Assembly: GCF_008801925.2 (NCBI RefSeq)
Contig: NZ_CP062804.1
Span: 1,550,001-1,614,000, forward strand
Length of the DNA: 64,000 bases
Origin: Cupriavidus basilensis
GTDB taxonomy: Bacteria; Pseudomonadota; Gammaproteobacteria; Burkholderiales; Burkholderiaceae
Reading direction: 5' to 3'
The notes beneath the pieces are model-generated. The model ran no database searches. It had not been told where the DNA came from and saw only the letters and a program-made list of their open reading frames with translations. Numbering within the stretch: the first letter of the stretch is position 1; the number at the start of each line of letters is the position of its first letter. Position numbers and translations under genes: made by a program. Below, in pieces: positions 36,073 through 45,640 of this stretch.

Positions 36073-37773
36073 TCACTTGGCGCTGAGCCAGACACGGGCG
36101 AAATTGTTCTGGCTGTGGTCGAAGGTATCCGTGACGTTGCGCAGGCGCTTGTCCCAGACGCCGAACCAGCGGAACTCGAACAGGTTCAGCAGCGCCAGGT
36201 CCTTCTGCGCCAGCTTCTGGAAATCCTGGTAGAGCTGCACGCGCTTGGCGGGATCGCGCTCGACCTGTGCCGCTTCGATCAGCTTGTCTGCTTCCGGGCT
36301 GGCATAGCCGGACGCGTTTTGCCACGGCGTGCCCTTGGACTCGGCCTTGGACCAGTAATGCTGCTCCACGCCGATCTGCGGGTCCTGCCAGTTGATGCCC
36401 CAGGAACTGACCAACTGGTAGTTGTAGTCGGTGAACACGTTCTTGGTCCAGGTGGGCAGATCCTGGCCGCGCAGGTTCACATCGATGCCGACAGCGCGCA
36501 GCGACTGGCGCACGAACTCGCCGGTGCGGCGGTAGTCGTCTCCAAAGGGAATGAAGTCGTGATTGAGCTTGAAGCGGAATCCGTCCGCCTTGCGCGGGAA
36601 ACCGGCTTCGTCGAGCAGCGCTTCGGCCTTCTTGCGGTCGAACGGGTACTGCTGCGTGTCCTTGGTATAGAAGGTCTTGAGCAGGGAGGAAACCGGCCCG
36701 GTGGCGGGCACCGCGTAGCCGCCCCACACCGTTTTGACCAGCGCATCGCGGTTGATCGCATACAGGATGGCCTCGCGCACCTTGAGGTTGCCGATGACCG
36801 GGTCACGCAGGTTGGGGATCAGCCACAGCCAGCCGGCAAAGCCGTTGTAGCCCTCGGTGCTCACCACCAGGTTAGGCGACTTGGCCAGGCGGTCGGCGTC
36901 GGCAAAGGTCACCGGGTTGCGCTCCCCGTATTGCACCGCGCCGGTCTCCAGCGCAGTGGCGCGGCCCGCCACGTCCGGGATGATCTTGAAGGTGAGCTTG
37001 TCGAGGTAAGGCAGCCCCGGCGCCCAGTATTTGTCGAAGCGCTCCAGCGCGATATGCTGGCCGCGCACCCACTCCTTGAAGACGAAAGGGCCGGTGCCGA
37101 TCGGCTTGTTGTTGTACGGATTGTTCGGGATGTCAGTGCCTTCGTATAGGTGCTTGGGCAGGATCGGCGCGGCTACCACGTCGAGCGCGTTCAGGATCAC
37201 CGGCGTTGGCTTGCCGAGCGTGAGCACCACGGTATGGCTGTCCGGCGTATCGACCTTGGCCAGGTGCTGGAATACGCGGCGCGCGGTGGGTGCGTGCTTG
37301 CGCCAGATTTCTTCGGCGGAGAACTTTACGTCGGCGGCGGTGAAGGGCTTGCCGTCGTGCCACAGCACGTTCTTGCGCAGCTTGATCCGCACGGTGAGGC
37401 CATCGGGTGAGACGTCGACGCTCTGCGCGAGCTGCGGGCGCGGCTTGAGGTCGGGGCCGTAGTCCAGCAGGCCGTCGAAGATCTTGCTGACCACGGTGCG
37501 GCCCGGCGTGGAGGTGTTGATGAAGAACGCCAGCGTGGGTGGCTCGGGGTGCACCACGGCATCGAGAGCGCCGCCGCGCTGGGCGCCGTCTTCGGTATTC
37601 GGCAGTGGCTTGGTCAGCGCGCTGGCCTCGGGCAGCAGGCCGGTGAACAGGCCGCCGGCAAGCAGGGCGCCGGTGGCGCCAAGCAGCTGACGGCGTTGCG
37701 TGCTATGCGGCGCGGCTTTGTCCTGGGCAAGGGCGTCGGACGGTTTGGCGAAGGGAAAATCGTGTTCGTTCAT
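36073..37773 (-). CDS. Tat-type periplasmic binding protein of the dipeptide ABC family
   Basis: 566 residues from the ATG at 37773; the longer open frame upstream is not supported. The N-terminus contains a twin-arginine signal (TQRRQLLGATGALLAGGL), so export is probably folded. The mature part belongs to the family-5 binding proteins: GGALDAVVHPEPPTLAF, YGPDLKPRPQLAQSVDVSPDGLTVRIKLRKNVLWHDGKPFTAADV (pieces quoted separately) and NNKPIGTGPFVFKEW. Ligands in the family range from peptides to nickel, heme and opines; here the neighbours argue for an organosulfur or related molecule. It precedes the two permease genes. Confidence 0.88.
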   Translation of the reverse strand: MNEHDFPFAKPSDALAQDKAAPHSTQRRQLLGATGALLAGGLFTGLLPEASALTKPLPNTEDGAQRGGALDAVVHPEPPTLAFFINTSTPGRTVVSKIFDGLLDYGPDLKPRPQLAQSVDVSPDGLTVRIKLRKNVLWHDGKPFTAADVKFSAEEIWRKHAPTARRVFQHLAKVDTPDSHTVVLTLGKPTPVILNALDVVAAPILPKHLYEGTDIPNNPYNNKPIGTGPFVFKEWVRGQHIALERFDKYWAPGLPYLDKLTFKIIPDVAGRATALETGAVQYGERNPVTFADADRLAKSPNLVVSTEGYNGFAGWLWLIPNLRDPVIGNLKVREAILYAINRDALVKTVWGGYAVPATGPVSSLLKTFYTKDTQQYPFDRKKAEALLDEAGFPRKADGFRFKLNHDFIPFGDDYRRTGEFVRQSLRAVGIDVNLRGQDLPTWTKNVFTDYNYQLVSSWGINWQDPQIGVEQHYWSKAESKGTPWQNASGYASPEADKLIEAAQVERDPAKRVQLYQDFQKLAQKDLALLNLFEFRWFGVWDKRLRNVTDTFDHSQNNFARVWLSAK

Positions 37774-37826
37774 GGGGCGTTGAGGTTCCGGTGATGCGGC
37801 AACTGCGGAAAGAAGACTGCGAGAGT

Positions 37827-39653
37827 TCAGCTGTGCGCGAGGGCAGGCCGCGGCGCTTCGGCGGCGGCGTCCTGAGGACAGCCCGGTCGCGCATGGCCGG
37901 GCATGGCCGCCAGCAGGGTGTGGGTGTAGGGATGTTGCGCACGCGTCCAGATGGCCTCGGGATCGCCTGATTCGACAATTCGCCCCGCCTGCATCACGCA
38001 CACACGATCGGCGATATAGCGCACGACCGACAGGTCGTGCGAGATGAACAGGTAGGTCAGGCCGTGCTCTGCCTTCAGGTCGACCAGCAGGTTCAGGATC
38101 TGCGCCTGGATGGAAACGTCCAGCGCGGATACGGGCTCGTCGCAGATCACCAGCTCAGGGCGCAGCACCAGCGCGCGTGCAATGGCGATGCGCTGGCGCT
38201 GCCCGCCCGAGAACTCGTGCGGATAGCGGCTGCGCGCGCCCGTGCCCAGCCCGACGTCGTCGAGGATGGCGTCGATGCGGCGCGTGCGCTCGGCACGCTC
38301 GCGCACGCCATGGATGGCCAGGGCATGGCCAAGGATGTCTTCCACGCAGTGGCGCGGGTTGAGTGAACCGTACGGATCCTGGAAGATCAGCTGCACGCGG
38401 CGGCGCCAGGGCAGCAGCGCACCGGGCGCCAGGGCCAGCAAGTCCTGTCCGGCAAACGAGACGCGGCCACAGTCGGCAGGCGCGAGCCGCAGGATGGCGC
38501 GCGACAGGCTGGACTTGCCGCAGCCCGATTCCCCCACCAGTCCGAGTGTTTCGCCGGCAGCGATGTCGAGCGAGACGTCGTTGACCGCGCTTACCCGATG
38601 CTCGCCGCTGGTGTAGGAGACGCGCAGGCCTTGCACCGAGAGCAGCGGTGCAGCGTTGGCGGCCGGCGTGCGCAGCGCGGCCGCGCAGGGCGCTACCGGC
38701 GGCTTGACAAGCTGGAAGCCATCCTGACCATCAGCGCGGATCTCCGCCAGCCGGTCGGTGGTGTAATGCAGGCCCTGCGCGATGTGCAGCGATGCGCCAA
38801 GCAGTCCACGCGTGTAGGCGTGCCGGGGCGCGGCGAATACGCTCTGCGTGGCGCCTTCTTCCAGCTTGCACCCGCCGTACATCACCGCAACGCGGTCTGC
38901 ATACTGGGCCACGACACCCAGGTCGTGCGTGATCAGCAGCACGGCCATGCCGAGTTCACGGCGCAGGCTGTCGATCAGCGCGAGGATTTGCGCCTGGATG
39001 GTCACGTCCAGCGCCGTGGTCGGCTCGTCCGCGATCAGTAGGCGCGGCTTGCAGGCCACCGCCATGGCAATCATCACGCGCTGGCGCTGCCCGCCGGAGA
39101 ACTGGTGCGGGTACGCATCGAAGCGGCGCGCCGGGTCGGGCAGCTGGACCAGGTGCAGCAGTTCGATGGCCTGTGCCCGCGCCGCGCGGCGTGACAGCGG
39201 TGCATGCAGCGTCAAGGCTTCGGCGACCTGCTGGCCGATGCTTAGCACCGGATTCAGCGAAGTCATCGGCTCCTGGAAAATCATCGACACAGCGCGCCCC
39301 CGCATGGCGCTCATCTGCGCCTCGCGCAGCGCAAGAAGGTCCACGCCGTCGAAGCGGACAGTGCCCGAAAGCCGCGCATGCGCCGGCAGCAGGCGCATCA
39401 ACGCCAGGGCCATCGTGGATTTTCCGCAGCCGGATTCGCCGACCAACGCCAGCGTCTCTCCGGCAGCGACCTGCAGGTTCAGGTCGCGCAGCGCATGATT
39501 GCCGGGAAAGTGCACGTTGAGGCCATGGATGTCCAGTAATGGCTGCAGGCTCACCGTGCCGGCTCGTGTGCCGGTTTGCGTGACTGGGGAGGGCGATGGA
39601 GCAGCGTGGCTGCCCGGCCTGGAGGCTGGATGCGCTAAGTAAACCATCCGCAC
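37827..39653 (-). CDS. fused double ATPase of the dipeptide-type ABC importer (GsiA/YejF-like)
   Basis: 608 residues with two ATPase domains. First domain: Walker [10 protein letters not shown], signature [15 protein letters not shown], Walker [13 protein letters not shown]. Second domain: [37 protein letters not shown], and the oppABC-type C-terminal extension ([13 protein letters not shown]). It is upstream of the binding-protein gene by 53 bp and completes the transporter. The start at 39653 could also be the ATG two codons later (39647). Confidence 0.9.
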   Translation of the reverse strand: MRMVYLAHPASRPGSHAAPSPSPVTQTGTRAGTVSLQPLLDIHGLNVHFPGNHALRDLNLQVAAGETLALVGESGCGKSTMALALMRLLPAHARLSGTVRFDGVDLLALREAQMSAMRGRAVSMIFQEPMTSLNPVLSIGQQVAEALTLHAPLSRRAARAQAIELLHLVQLPDPARRFDAYPHQFSGGQRQRVMIAMAVACKPRLLIADEPTTALDVTIQAQILALIDSLRRELGMAVLLITHDLGVVAQYADRVAVMYGGCKLEEGATQSVFAAPRHAYTRGLLGASLHIAQGLHYTTDRLAEIRADGQDGFQLVKPPVAPCAAALRTPAANAAPLLSVQGLRVSYTSGEHRVSAVNDVSLDIAAGETLGLVGESGCGKSSLSRAILRLAPADCGRVSFAGQDLLALAPGALLPWRRRVQLIFQDPYGSLNPRHCVEDILGHALAIHGVRERAERTRRIDAILDDVGLGTGARSRYPHEFSGGQRQRIAIARALVLRPELVICDEPVSALDVSIQAQILNLLVDLKAEHGLTYLFISHDLSVVRYIADRVCVMQAGRIVESGDPEAIWTRAQHPYTHTLLAAMPGHARPGCPQDAAAEAPRPALAHS

Positions 39654-40004
39654 ATTGCAGCATGGCGCCTCGGCTTTTTCCCACGAATTTTTTTGTAGAT
39701 GCTTACTCGGTTCCGTGCGTGTGCTCGCTGCAGAAGTAAGCTATCGAACGTCTGCCGAGGCGGTAAACCCGATGCCTGCGGGCCCGGCGAGCACTCCAGC
39801 AACAGCAGCGGTTAGCCGGCCCTGCGCTGCGCATATCCTTATCGGCATTCCTTCGTTCCCTTATTTTCCGTCGGCGCTAAGCTGGAGTGACATCCCTCGC
39901 GCCGGGAGCCATGCACATGGCGGAGCGCCGGGCGCGGGATGCCCTGGGTGTTCGCATCGCCTCGATTGCCGACCAGCCCGCCACCGATCGACGATGACGA
40001 AGCC
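39654..40004. promoter_or_regulatory. divergent promoter region between the importer operon and the desaturase gene
   Basis: 350 bp between two divergent genes, so it must carry both promoters. An AT-rich stretch around 39829-39870 (CATATCCTTATCGGCATTCC, later CCCTTATTTTCC) recalls the TATTCCTTAT-like patterns seen ahead of sulfur-starvation genes in related bacteria, a possible CysB-type target. A T-run (ttttttt) lies near 39690. These are pattern impressions, not a matched consensus. Confidence 0.35.
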
Positions 40005-41027
40005 ATGGCAATCTACCTGGATGACATTCAACGCGCCGAGATTGCGCGCGCCTCCCGCCGTTGGTTATGGCGAGCGGAGGCGCCCACCTGGCTGCTGATC
40101 GCGGCGGTCTATGGCGCGTGGTTTGGCATCGCCTTCAACGCCACCCGCATCGGCCTGCCGCTGGCTGTTGCGCTGCTGGCCCTTGTCACCGCCTGGTATA
40201 TGTCTGTGCAGCACGAGTTGCTGCATGGTCATCCGACCCGGCTGGCCTGGTTCAATGCACTGTTCGGCATGGCGCCGCTGGCGGTATGGTTTCCCTACGG
40301 GCTGTATCGCCGCGAACACCTGCGCCATCACGAGGCCGATGATCTCACCCATCCGGGCGCCGATCCGGAGAGCTATTTCATGCTCTCCGGCGACTGGCAG
40401 GCGGCCGGTCCGCTAGGGCGGGTGCTGCTGCGCTGTCGCAATACCCTGGCGGGGCGTGTGCTGATCGGCCCGGCCTTTGCCATTGCGCAGACTGCGGCCG
40501 GCGCAGGGCGCAGGGTGCGCGACGGCGATCTGCGCGACCTGCCGATGTGGCTTGCGCACCTGTTGGCGCTGGCCGCGTTGCTGGCCTGGCTCGACCGCAT
40601 TTGCGGCATAGCGCCGTGGCTGATGTTGGGCGGCGTGGCCTATCCGGCGCTGTCGCTGTCGGCGGTACGCTCCTTCCAGGAGCACCGTGCCCATGCCTTG
40701 CCGGCATGCCGCAGCGTGATCAACGAGGCCGCGTGGCCATGGCGCTTGCTCTTTCTCAACAACAACTATCACCTCGTCCACCATGATCTGCCCGCGGTGC
40801 CCTGGTTCGCGCTGGGGCGTATCTACCGTCGCCGCGCGGCCGACTACCAGCGGCGCAGCGGCGGCTTCGTGGTTGATGGCTACGGCGAATGGCTGGCGCG
40901 CTTCTCGCTGCGTCCGGCCGCGCCCGTGGTGCATCCGCTGTTTCACGGTCCTGCGCGTGACGCGGTGCCCGTTGCAACAGGAGGCGGGCAGGCCAGCAAC
41001 GATGCCCGTGCGCAACTAGCGGGGTGA
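40005..41027 (+). CDS. membrane fatty-acid-desaturase-family protein
   Basis: 340 residues. Three histidine boxes bind a di-iron centre: H70-ELLHGH76, H105-LRHH109 and H256-LVHH260. Between them are hydrophobic segments (LLIAAVYGAWFGIAFN, PLAVALLALVTAWYM). This layout marks alkane/fatty-acid-type desaturases or hydroxylases. GAAG upstream of the ATG at 40005 is the nearest ribosome-site-like sequence. The TGA stop overlaps the next gene's GTG start (GTGA), so the two are coupled. It is divergent from the importer operon and therefore possibly part of the same regulon. Confidence 0.82.
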   Translation: MAIYLDDIQRAEIARASRRWLWRAEAPTWLLIAAVYGAWFGIAFNATRIGLPLAVALLALVTAWYMSVQHELLHGHPTRLAWFNALFGMAPLAVWFPYGLYRREHLRHHEADDLTHPGADPESYFMLSGDWQAAGPLGRVLLRCRNTLAGRVLIGPAFAIAQTAAGAGRRVRDGDLRDLPMWLAHLLALAALLAWLDRICGIAPWLMLGGVAYPALSLSAVRSFQEHRAHALPACRSVINEAAWPWRLLFLNNNYHLVHHDLPAVPWFALGRIYRRRAADYQRRSGGFVVDGYGEWLARFSLRPAAPVVHPLFHGPARDAVPVATGGGQASNDARAQLAG

Positions 41028-41872
41028 ACGTGGAAGACCGGCCGATGACCGAACGCAAGCACTGGGTGGCCGCGCTACCCATGTATAACCTGACACCCGC
41101 GCTGCATACGGACTGGCTTGCGCTGATCGCACACGTGGCCGAGCTGCTCGCGCGGCAACGCGACCCGCTCCAGCTGAGCATCGTCGAACCCGTCGGGACG
41201 GCGGAAGCGCTGCACGACTTCTGGCGCCGGCCGGACCTGCTGCTCTCGCAAACCTGCGGCTATCCGCTGGTGCAGGGCCTGCGGCGCCATGTGCGCGTCA
41301 TTGGCACGCCTCGGTTCAATGCGCCGGGCTGCGACGGCGCCAGCTATACCAGCGCCATCGTGGTGCGCGCCAATGACGGGCCCGCCACGCTCCCCGCGTG
41401 CCGCGGATTGCGCGCGGCCTATAACGACGAGGGCTCGCACAGCGGCATGAACGCGCTGCGCTACGCGGTGGCACCGCTGGCGCGGGACGGCCGCTTCTTC
41501 TCCGGCACGGTGCGCACCGGCTCGCATCTGGCATCGCTTGACGCCGTGGCCAACGGCGCGGCGGATGTCGCCGCCATCGATTGCGTCACGCTGGCGTTCG
41601 CGCGCGATCACCTGCCCGATCGTCTTGTCGCGCTGCGTCAGATTGGCCGCACCGAGGCCGCTCCCGGATTGCCGCTGGTGTCTTCGCGCCACGCCGCCCC
41701 GGCGCTTAGCGCGCGCGTTGGCGCGGCGCTGGCCCAGGTGCTTTCCGGCGAACCGGCACTGGCGCGCCGCTTGCGCTTGCGGGGCATTGCGCGGACCGGA
41801 CTGGCGCACTACGAGCCGGTGGCGCAGATGGCCCGCGCCGCGGTGGCGGCCGGCTACGCGCGGCTGGTCTGA
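41024..41872 (+). CDS. PhnD-like periplasmic-binding-fold protein without signal peptide
   Basis: 282 residues with GTG start at 41024 overlapping the desaturase stop, or 275 from the ATG at 41045. It resembles the phosphonate/phosphite-binding (PhnD) group: HWVAALPMYNLTPALHTDWLALIAHV, then DLLLSQTCGYPL, AYNDEGSHSGMNALRYAVAPLA and GAADVAAIDCVTLAFARDHLP. Unlike true PhnD it has no signal sequence, so it probably stays in the cytoplasm and may bind a ligand there or act enzymatically. The stop-start overlap with a di-iron desaturase gene suggests that they act together. The ligand is unknown. Confidence 0.75.
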   Translation: MNVEDRPMTERKHWVAALPMYNLTPALHTDWLALIAHVAELLARQRDPLQLSIVEPVGTAEALHDFWRRPDLLLSQTCGYPLVQGLRRHVRVIGTPRFNAPGCDGASYTSAIVVRANDGPATLPACRGLRAAYNDEGSHSGMNALRYAVAPLARDGRFFSGTVRTGSHLASLDAVANGAADVAAIDCVTLAFARDHLPDRLVALRQIGRTEAAPGLPLVSSRHAAPALSARVGAALAQVLSGEPALARRLRLRGIARTGLAHYEPVAQMARAAVAAGYARLV

Positions 41873-41947
41873 TCGCGGATCAACGCGGCCTGATGCGCGC
41901 TGATCCGCGCCGGGCACGCAGTCGCGTCTGCCAACGCGCGCCGGGCG

Positions 41948-43663
41948 TCAGTCGCGGGTGAACGACACCGGGTAGCTGTACTCGTACAGCGGGATACCCG
42001 CAAACGCGGCGCGTGCGTGCGCGGCAGGGTCGCGCCGTGCCTCCCATGACTTGCCCAGCAGCGCGGTGGTGCGCGCCGAGCCGTCGTAAGGCGCCCAGTT
42101 GGCCACCACGTCGCTGCCCGGCTTGCCGGTGCGTGCGAACTGCGCCCAGATTGCCCCCATGCGGTCGCGCACCTCCAGTTGGTCGGCGCTGTCTTGCACC
42201 AGAGGCCTCGCCGCGTCCAGCGTGCCGAAGATGAACGGCACCTCCGACGTATGCGCAGCCCCCAGGACGCCGCCGCGCGCCGGCGATTGCCAGTCGAATT
42301 CGTAGGCATAGACCGGCGCGCCATTCAGCGCTGCTTTGCGCTCGGCCACGGCCAGCGTCGGCAGGCGGTAGTTGTAGTCGCCGGCAATGCGGATCAGCAG
42401 TTCGCTGGGCGTAGCCTTGCCGTCGAGGTCGCGGTAGGCATCGATCAGCCGAGCGGTGCCGGCGTCGTCGAGCTTCAGGAAGCGCTGGATGCGCTGGCGG
42501 GCCTGGCCGGCGCTCAACGAGAAATTGCGCGGGTCGGCGGCGAGGAAGAACGTTGCCTCCTGCGCGGCATTGCCGATCAGGACCGGAACGTCCGCCGACA
42601 GCGGCGATGCCACCGGGTCGAACGGATCATCGACGAACACCTTGCCGTCCAGCGTGGGCCGGAACTCGCTGACGCCGCCGGCGGCGCCGGACACCTTGGC
42701 GAATGCGGCCACCAGTTGCTCCACCCGCAACTGGCGCAGGCGGCCCGCGTTGGCGGCGGTCAAGCCGAACTCACGCAGGAACGCATGCGCGGCGCGTGCT
42801 GCCGCATCCGGCCCTGCCAGCTTCCAGGCGCCGGAGCCGCTCTGCACGATGGCCCGCTGGATGTAGCCGCGCGCGGCGGGCAGCCCCAGCAGCGCCGTGA
42901 CCTTGGCCGCCCCGCCCGACTGGCCGAACACCGTGATGTTGGCCGGGTCGCCGCCAAACGACTCGGCATTGGCCTTGATCCACTTCAACGCGGCAAGCTG
43001 GTCGAGCGTGCCGAGGTTTCCGGATTCGGCGGACAACTGTTCGGGATGCTCGCCAGTGAACAGCCCGCCCAACACGTTGAGGCGATGGTTGACGGACACC
43101 ACCACCACGTCCTGCGATGTCGCCAGATGGCTGCCATCGAAGCCCGCCGACGTGCCGGCGCCGATGGCGAATGCCCCGCCGTGCAGCCACACCAGCACGG
43201 GGCGGCGCTGATTGTCTCGCAGCGCGGGCGTGAACACCGACAACGACAGGCAGTCCTCGTTCGCCGGAATGCCCGACCAGTACCAGGCGAACTCGATCGG
43301 GCTGCCGACTAGCGGCTGCGGCGCGGAAGCACCGCCTTCCAGGGCATCGCGAACGCCTGCCCACGGTTGCCGCGCGACGGGCGGGCGGAAACGGTTGTCG
43401 CCAGCCGTTGTCGCCGCATAGGGCACGCCCTTGAAGACGAACGCGCCGCGCGCACGCGTGCCGCGCAGGCGGCCCGATGCGGTATCGACGACCGGCTCGG
43501 CGGTGCCCGATACCGTGGCGCATGCCGACAGCGCGCCCAATGCGGCAAGGCTGGCCCCGGCGCGCGCGGCGCTGAGAAGGAAGATGCGCCGGGAGGTGCG
43601 TCGGGAAGTGCGAGAGGCGGTACGAGAAGCGTTGGGAGAGAAGGGCGGGACGGCGAGAGTCAA
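41948..43663 (-). CDS. type B carboxylesterase, predicted lipoprotein
   Basis: 571 residues from a TTG at 43663, chosen because GGAAACC lies about 8 nt upstream and the N-terminus then makes sense. ATG starts further upstream in the same frame would read through unrelated sequence. The N-terminus has an S-R-R-I-F-L Tat-like motif (residues 24-29) and a lipobox LSAC with Cys48. The catalytic serine is S249 in FGQSGGA, and EDCLSLSVFTP and GGAFAIGAGT(oxyanion-type) are family marks. It probably hydrolyses an ester in the periplasm or at the inner face of a membrane. It is divergent from an amino-acid-type binding-protein gene. Confidence 0.82.
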   Translation of the reverse strand: MTLAVPPFSPNASRTASRTSRRTSRRIFLLSAARAGASLAALGALSACATVSGTAEPVVDTASGRLRGTRARGAFVFKGVPYAATTAGDNRFRPPVARQPWAGVRDALEGGASAPQPLVGSPIEFAWYWSGIPANEDCLSLSVFTPALRDNQRRPVLVWLHGGAFAIGAGTSAGFDGSHLATSQDVVVVSVNHRLNVLGGLFTGEHPEQLSAESGNLGTLDQLAALKWIKANAESFGGDPANITVFGQSGGAAKVTALLGLPAARGYIQRAIVQSGSGAWKLAGPDAAARAAHAFLREFGLTAANAGRLRQLRVEQLVAAFAKVSGAAGGVSEFRPTLDGKVFVDDPFDPVASPLSADVPVLIGNAAQEATFFLAADPRNFSLSAGQARQRIQRFLKLDDAGTARLIDAYRDLDGKATPSELLIRIAGDYNYRLPTLAVAERKAALNGAPVYAYEFDWQSPARGGVLGAAHTSEVPFIFGTLDAARPLVQDSADQLEVRDRMGAIWAQFARTGKPGSDVVANWAPYDGSARTTALLGKSWEARRDPAAHARAAFAGIPLYEYSYPVSFTRD

Positions 43664-43933
43664 GGTGGTTTCCAGTGAGCGCCATGGCGGGCAGGCCGGC
43701 CTGTCGGGACGCCGCACGGCGAAAGGAGAAAGGAGAAAGGCGCCGATCTTAGTCCCGCCCCCATGCCTTGCATACGAAGGTTCGCTCATATGGGTATTTG
43801 CAAAAGTGCACAGCCGTTTTGCAGCGGGCCAATCCATAAGCAGATATCCATATCCGAAACCCTTTCTTGTGATCGTCTGGGCGATCCAGCAAGATCTCCG
43901 CTTCCGCTTCACTTGCCTCGGCGCGTAGCCCGC
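43664..43933. promoter_or_regulatory. divergent promoter region with two inverted repeats
   Basis: 270 bp between the esterase and the binding-protein gene. TGCAAAA, 11 nt, TTTTGCA (43799-43823) is a perfect inverted repeat. Around it are imperfect arms ATATGGGTAT (43788-43797) and ATATCCATAT (43844-43853; 9 of 10 as an inverted pair). It is probably a shared operator for the two genes. Confidence 0.5.
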
Positions 43934-44773
43934 ATGAATTCCGTCTTCCGCCTCCCGTTCGTTCCCCGAATCGCAGCCGCAGCCTTGCTTTGCCTGGCGG
44001 CGGGCGCCGCGCATGCCGATGCCACGCTCGACAAGATCAGGCAGCGCGGCAAGCTCGTGGTCGGCGTGATCCTGCCCGGCCCGCCCTTTGGCACCATCGA
44101 CCCGGCCACGCAAAAGCACATCGGCTATAACGTGGAGTTGTCAGAAGGCGTGGCCAGGGGGCTTGGCGTAACACTGGAAACCATCCAGGTGCAGCCTTCG
44201 AACCGCGTGCAGTTCCTCCAGCAGGGCAAGGTCGACATCCTGATCGCCAATATGCAATGGACGCAGGAGCGCAGCGAGATCCTGTCCTTCGTGCCCACGC
44301 CCTTCGAGGAGGTTGGTGGCGCGGCCATCGCCAGGAAGGGTAGCGGCATCGCCAGGTGGGAAGACACAAAAGGCAAGCCGGTGTGCGTTTCGCAGGGCAG
44401 TAACTTCACCAAGCCGCTGGCCGAGCAGTATGGCGCGCAGATCAAGGCCTTCCGCGGCCAGCCGGAGTCGCTGCTGGCGCTCAGGGGCGGTAATTGCGTG
44501 GCGGCGGTGCATGTGAGTCCGACGCTGCGCGACCTGGTGGAGAACAACGCTGACTGGAAGGACTACGAGATCGTTTCGCCACGCGACCTGATCCCGTCGC
44601 CATCGGTGATCTGGGTGCGTAGGGGCGAGGCCGATACCCAGGCCGCCATCGACCGCATCGTGCAGGACTGGCATCGCACCGGCTGGCTGATTGCCGTGGA
44701 AAAAAAGAACGGCATGACACCCACGCCGCTGCTGCGCCAGCTGCATGAGAAGTTTCGCAAGACTCCCGCCTGA
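43934..44773 (+). CDS. amino-acid-type ABC binding protein
   Basis: 279 residues. Signal peptide ending AAGAAHA-DA, then the family pattern TLDKIRQRGKLVVGVILPGPPFGTID, GYNVELSEGVARGLGVTLETIQV, NRVQFLQQGKVDILIANMQWTQER (residues around 60-110) and VCVSQGSNFTKPLAEQYG. Extracellular polar-amino-acid-binding (family 3). No permease or ATPase follows; the next gene is convergent. It may feed another transporter, or bind cysteine/cystine-like or organosulfur compounds given the neighbours. Confidence 0.85.
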   Translation: MNSVFRLPFVPRIAAAALLCLAAGAAHADATLDKIRQRGKLVVGVILPGPPFGTIDPATQKHIGYNVELSEGVARGLGVTLETIQVQPSNRVQFLQQGKVDILIANMQWTQERSEILSFVPTPFEEVGGAAIARKGSGIARWEDTKGKPVCVSQGSNFTKPLAEQYGAQIKAFRGQPESLLALRGGNCVAAVHVSPTLRDLVENNADWKDYEIVSPRDLIPSPSVIWVRRGEADTQAAIDRIVQDWHRTGWLIAVEKKNGMTPTPLLRQLHEKFRKTPA

Positions 44774-44830
44774 GGCGACGCGCACATGGCTGGGAATTGC
44801 TACAGCGCAGACAGCCTGCGCACCCAGGCC

Positions 44831-44883
44831 GAGACCATCCTGACTCTCGGTGCCGGTCTCTGCGCAGGCTCGGCAATGCCGAG
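44831..44883. other. convergent gap with hairpins
   Basis: Between the binding-protein gene and pcp: GAGACC...GGTCTC (44831-44860) and CTCGGC-AAT-GCCGAG (44869-44883). These could be a shared bidirectional terminator, but no clear T-run follows either side. Confidence 0.4.
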
Positions 44884-44895
44884 TTCCTGGCCATT

Positions 44896-45543
44896 TCAGT
44901 GCAGAGCGCCCGCGCCTTCCCGGATGTCCTGCTCCACAGCTAGCGTCGTCGCCACCATGACCCGGACGCCGGCGATCAGCGTATCGAGCGCAAGGCTGGG
45001 AGCGCCCGGATGGCGAGCCGCCATTTCAGGCAGATACGGCACGTGGACGAAGCCGCCGCGCAGGCCGGGCCGGCACTCGGCAATGTAGTGCGATAGCCCA
45101 TAGAAAATCGCGTTGCAGTTGTACGTGCCGGCGGTTTGCGACACAGAGGCGGGCACGCCATGTTGACGGAGCGCGCTGACAATGGCCTTGATCGGCAGGG
45201 TGGAGAAATAGGCCGCTGGCCCGCCGCTGACGACCGGTTCGTCGACAGGCTGGCGCCCTTCATTGTCCGGGATCCGTGCATCGACCACATTGATCGCGAC
45301 GCGCTCTATCGAGATATCGCTGCGGCCGCCGGCCTGTCCGAGGCAAATGACCACGGCCGGATCAACCTCCTCGATGGCGCGCTGCAGGACCTGGTTCACC
45401 TTGCCGATCACGCACGGCAGTTGACGGGAGACGATGCTTGCCCCATCGATGGACTCGCCGTCGAGCGCACGTGCCGCTTCCCATGATGGATTGATCGTTT
45501 CGCCATCGAATGGCTCGATGCCGGTGAGCAAAATCTTGGTCAT
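44896..45543 (-). CDS. pcp: pyroglutamyl peptidase I
   Basis: 215 residues. Removes N-terminal pyroglutamate from peptides. The catalytic triad is visible: E80 in [12 protein letters not shown]143 in [11 protein letters not shown] and H167 in FVHVPYLP, with the N-terminus [21 protein letters not shown]. The start at 45543 has TGGAG about 7 nt upstream, better than the ATG 4 codons earlier. It is divergent from the LysR-type regulator, which probably controls it. Confidence 0.93.
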   Translation of the reverse strand: MTKILLTGIEPFDGETINPSWEAARALDGESIDGASIVSRQLPCVIGKVNQVLQRAIEEVDPAVVICLGQAGGRSDISIERVAINVVDARIPDNEGRQPVDEPVVSGGPAAYFSTLPIKAIVSALRQHGVPASVSQTAGTYNCNAIFYGLSHYIAECRPGLRGGFVHVPYLPEMAARHPGAPSLALDTLIAGVRVMVATTLAVEQDIREGAGALH

Positions 45544-45611
45544 TGCAGGCTCCATACCTGGTTAGCTGGTAGATCCGCAAGCATAGATCTGCGGCTATGA
45601 ATTCTTGAAAT

Positions 45612-45626
45612 GGATAATCAATATCC
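45612..45626. promoter_or_regulatory. LysR-type box between pcp and its regulator
   Basis: GGATA-N5-TATCC, a 15-bp inverted repeat with the T-N11-A spacing of LysR binding sites, in the roughly 97-bp gap between the divergent genes and 14 bp before the regulator ATG. Confidence 0.55.
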
Positions 45627-45640
45627 GTAGTATTGGAATC

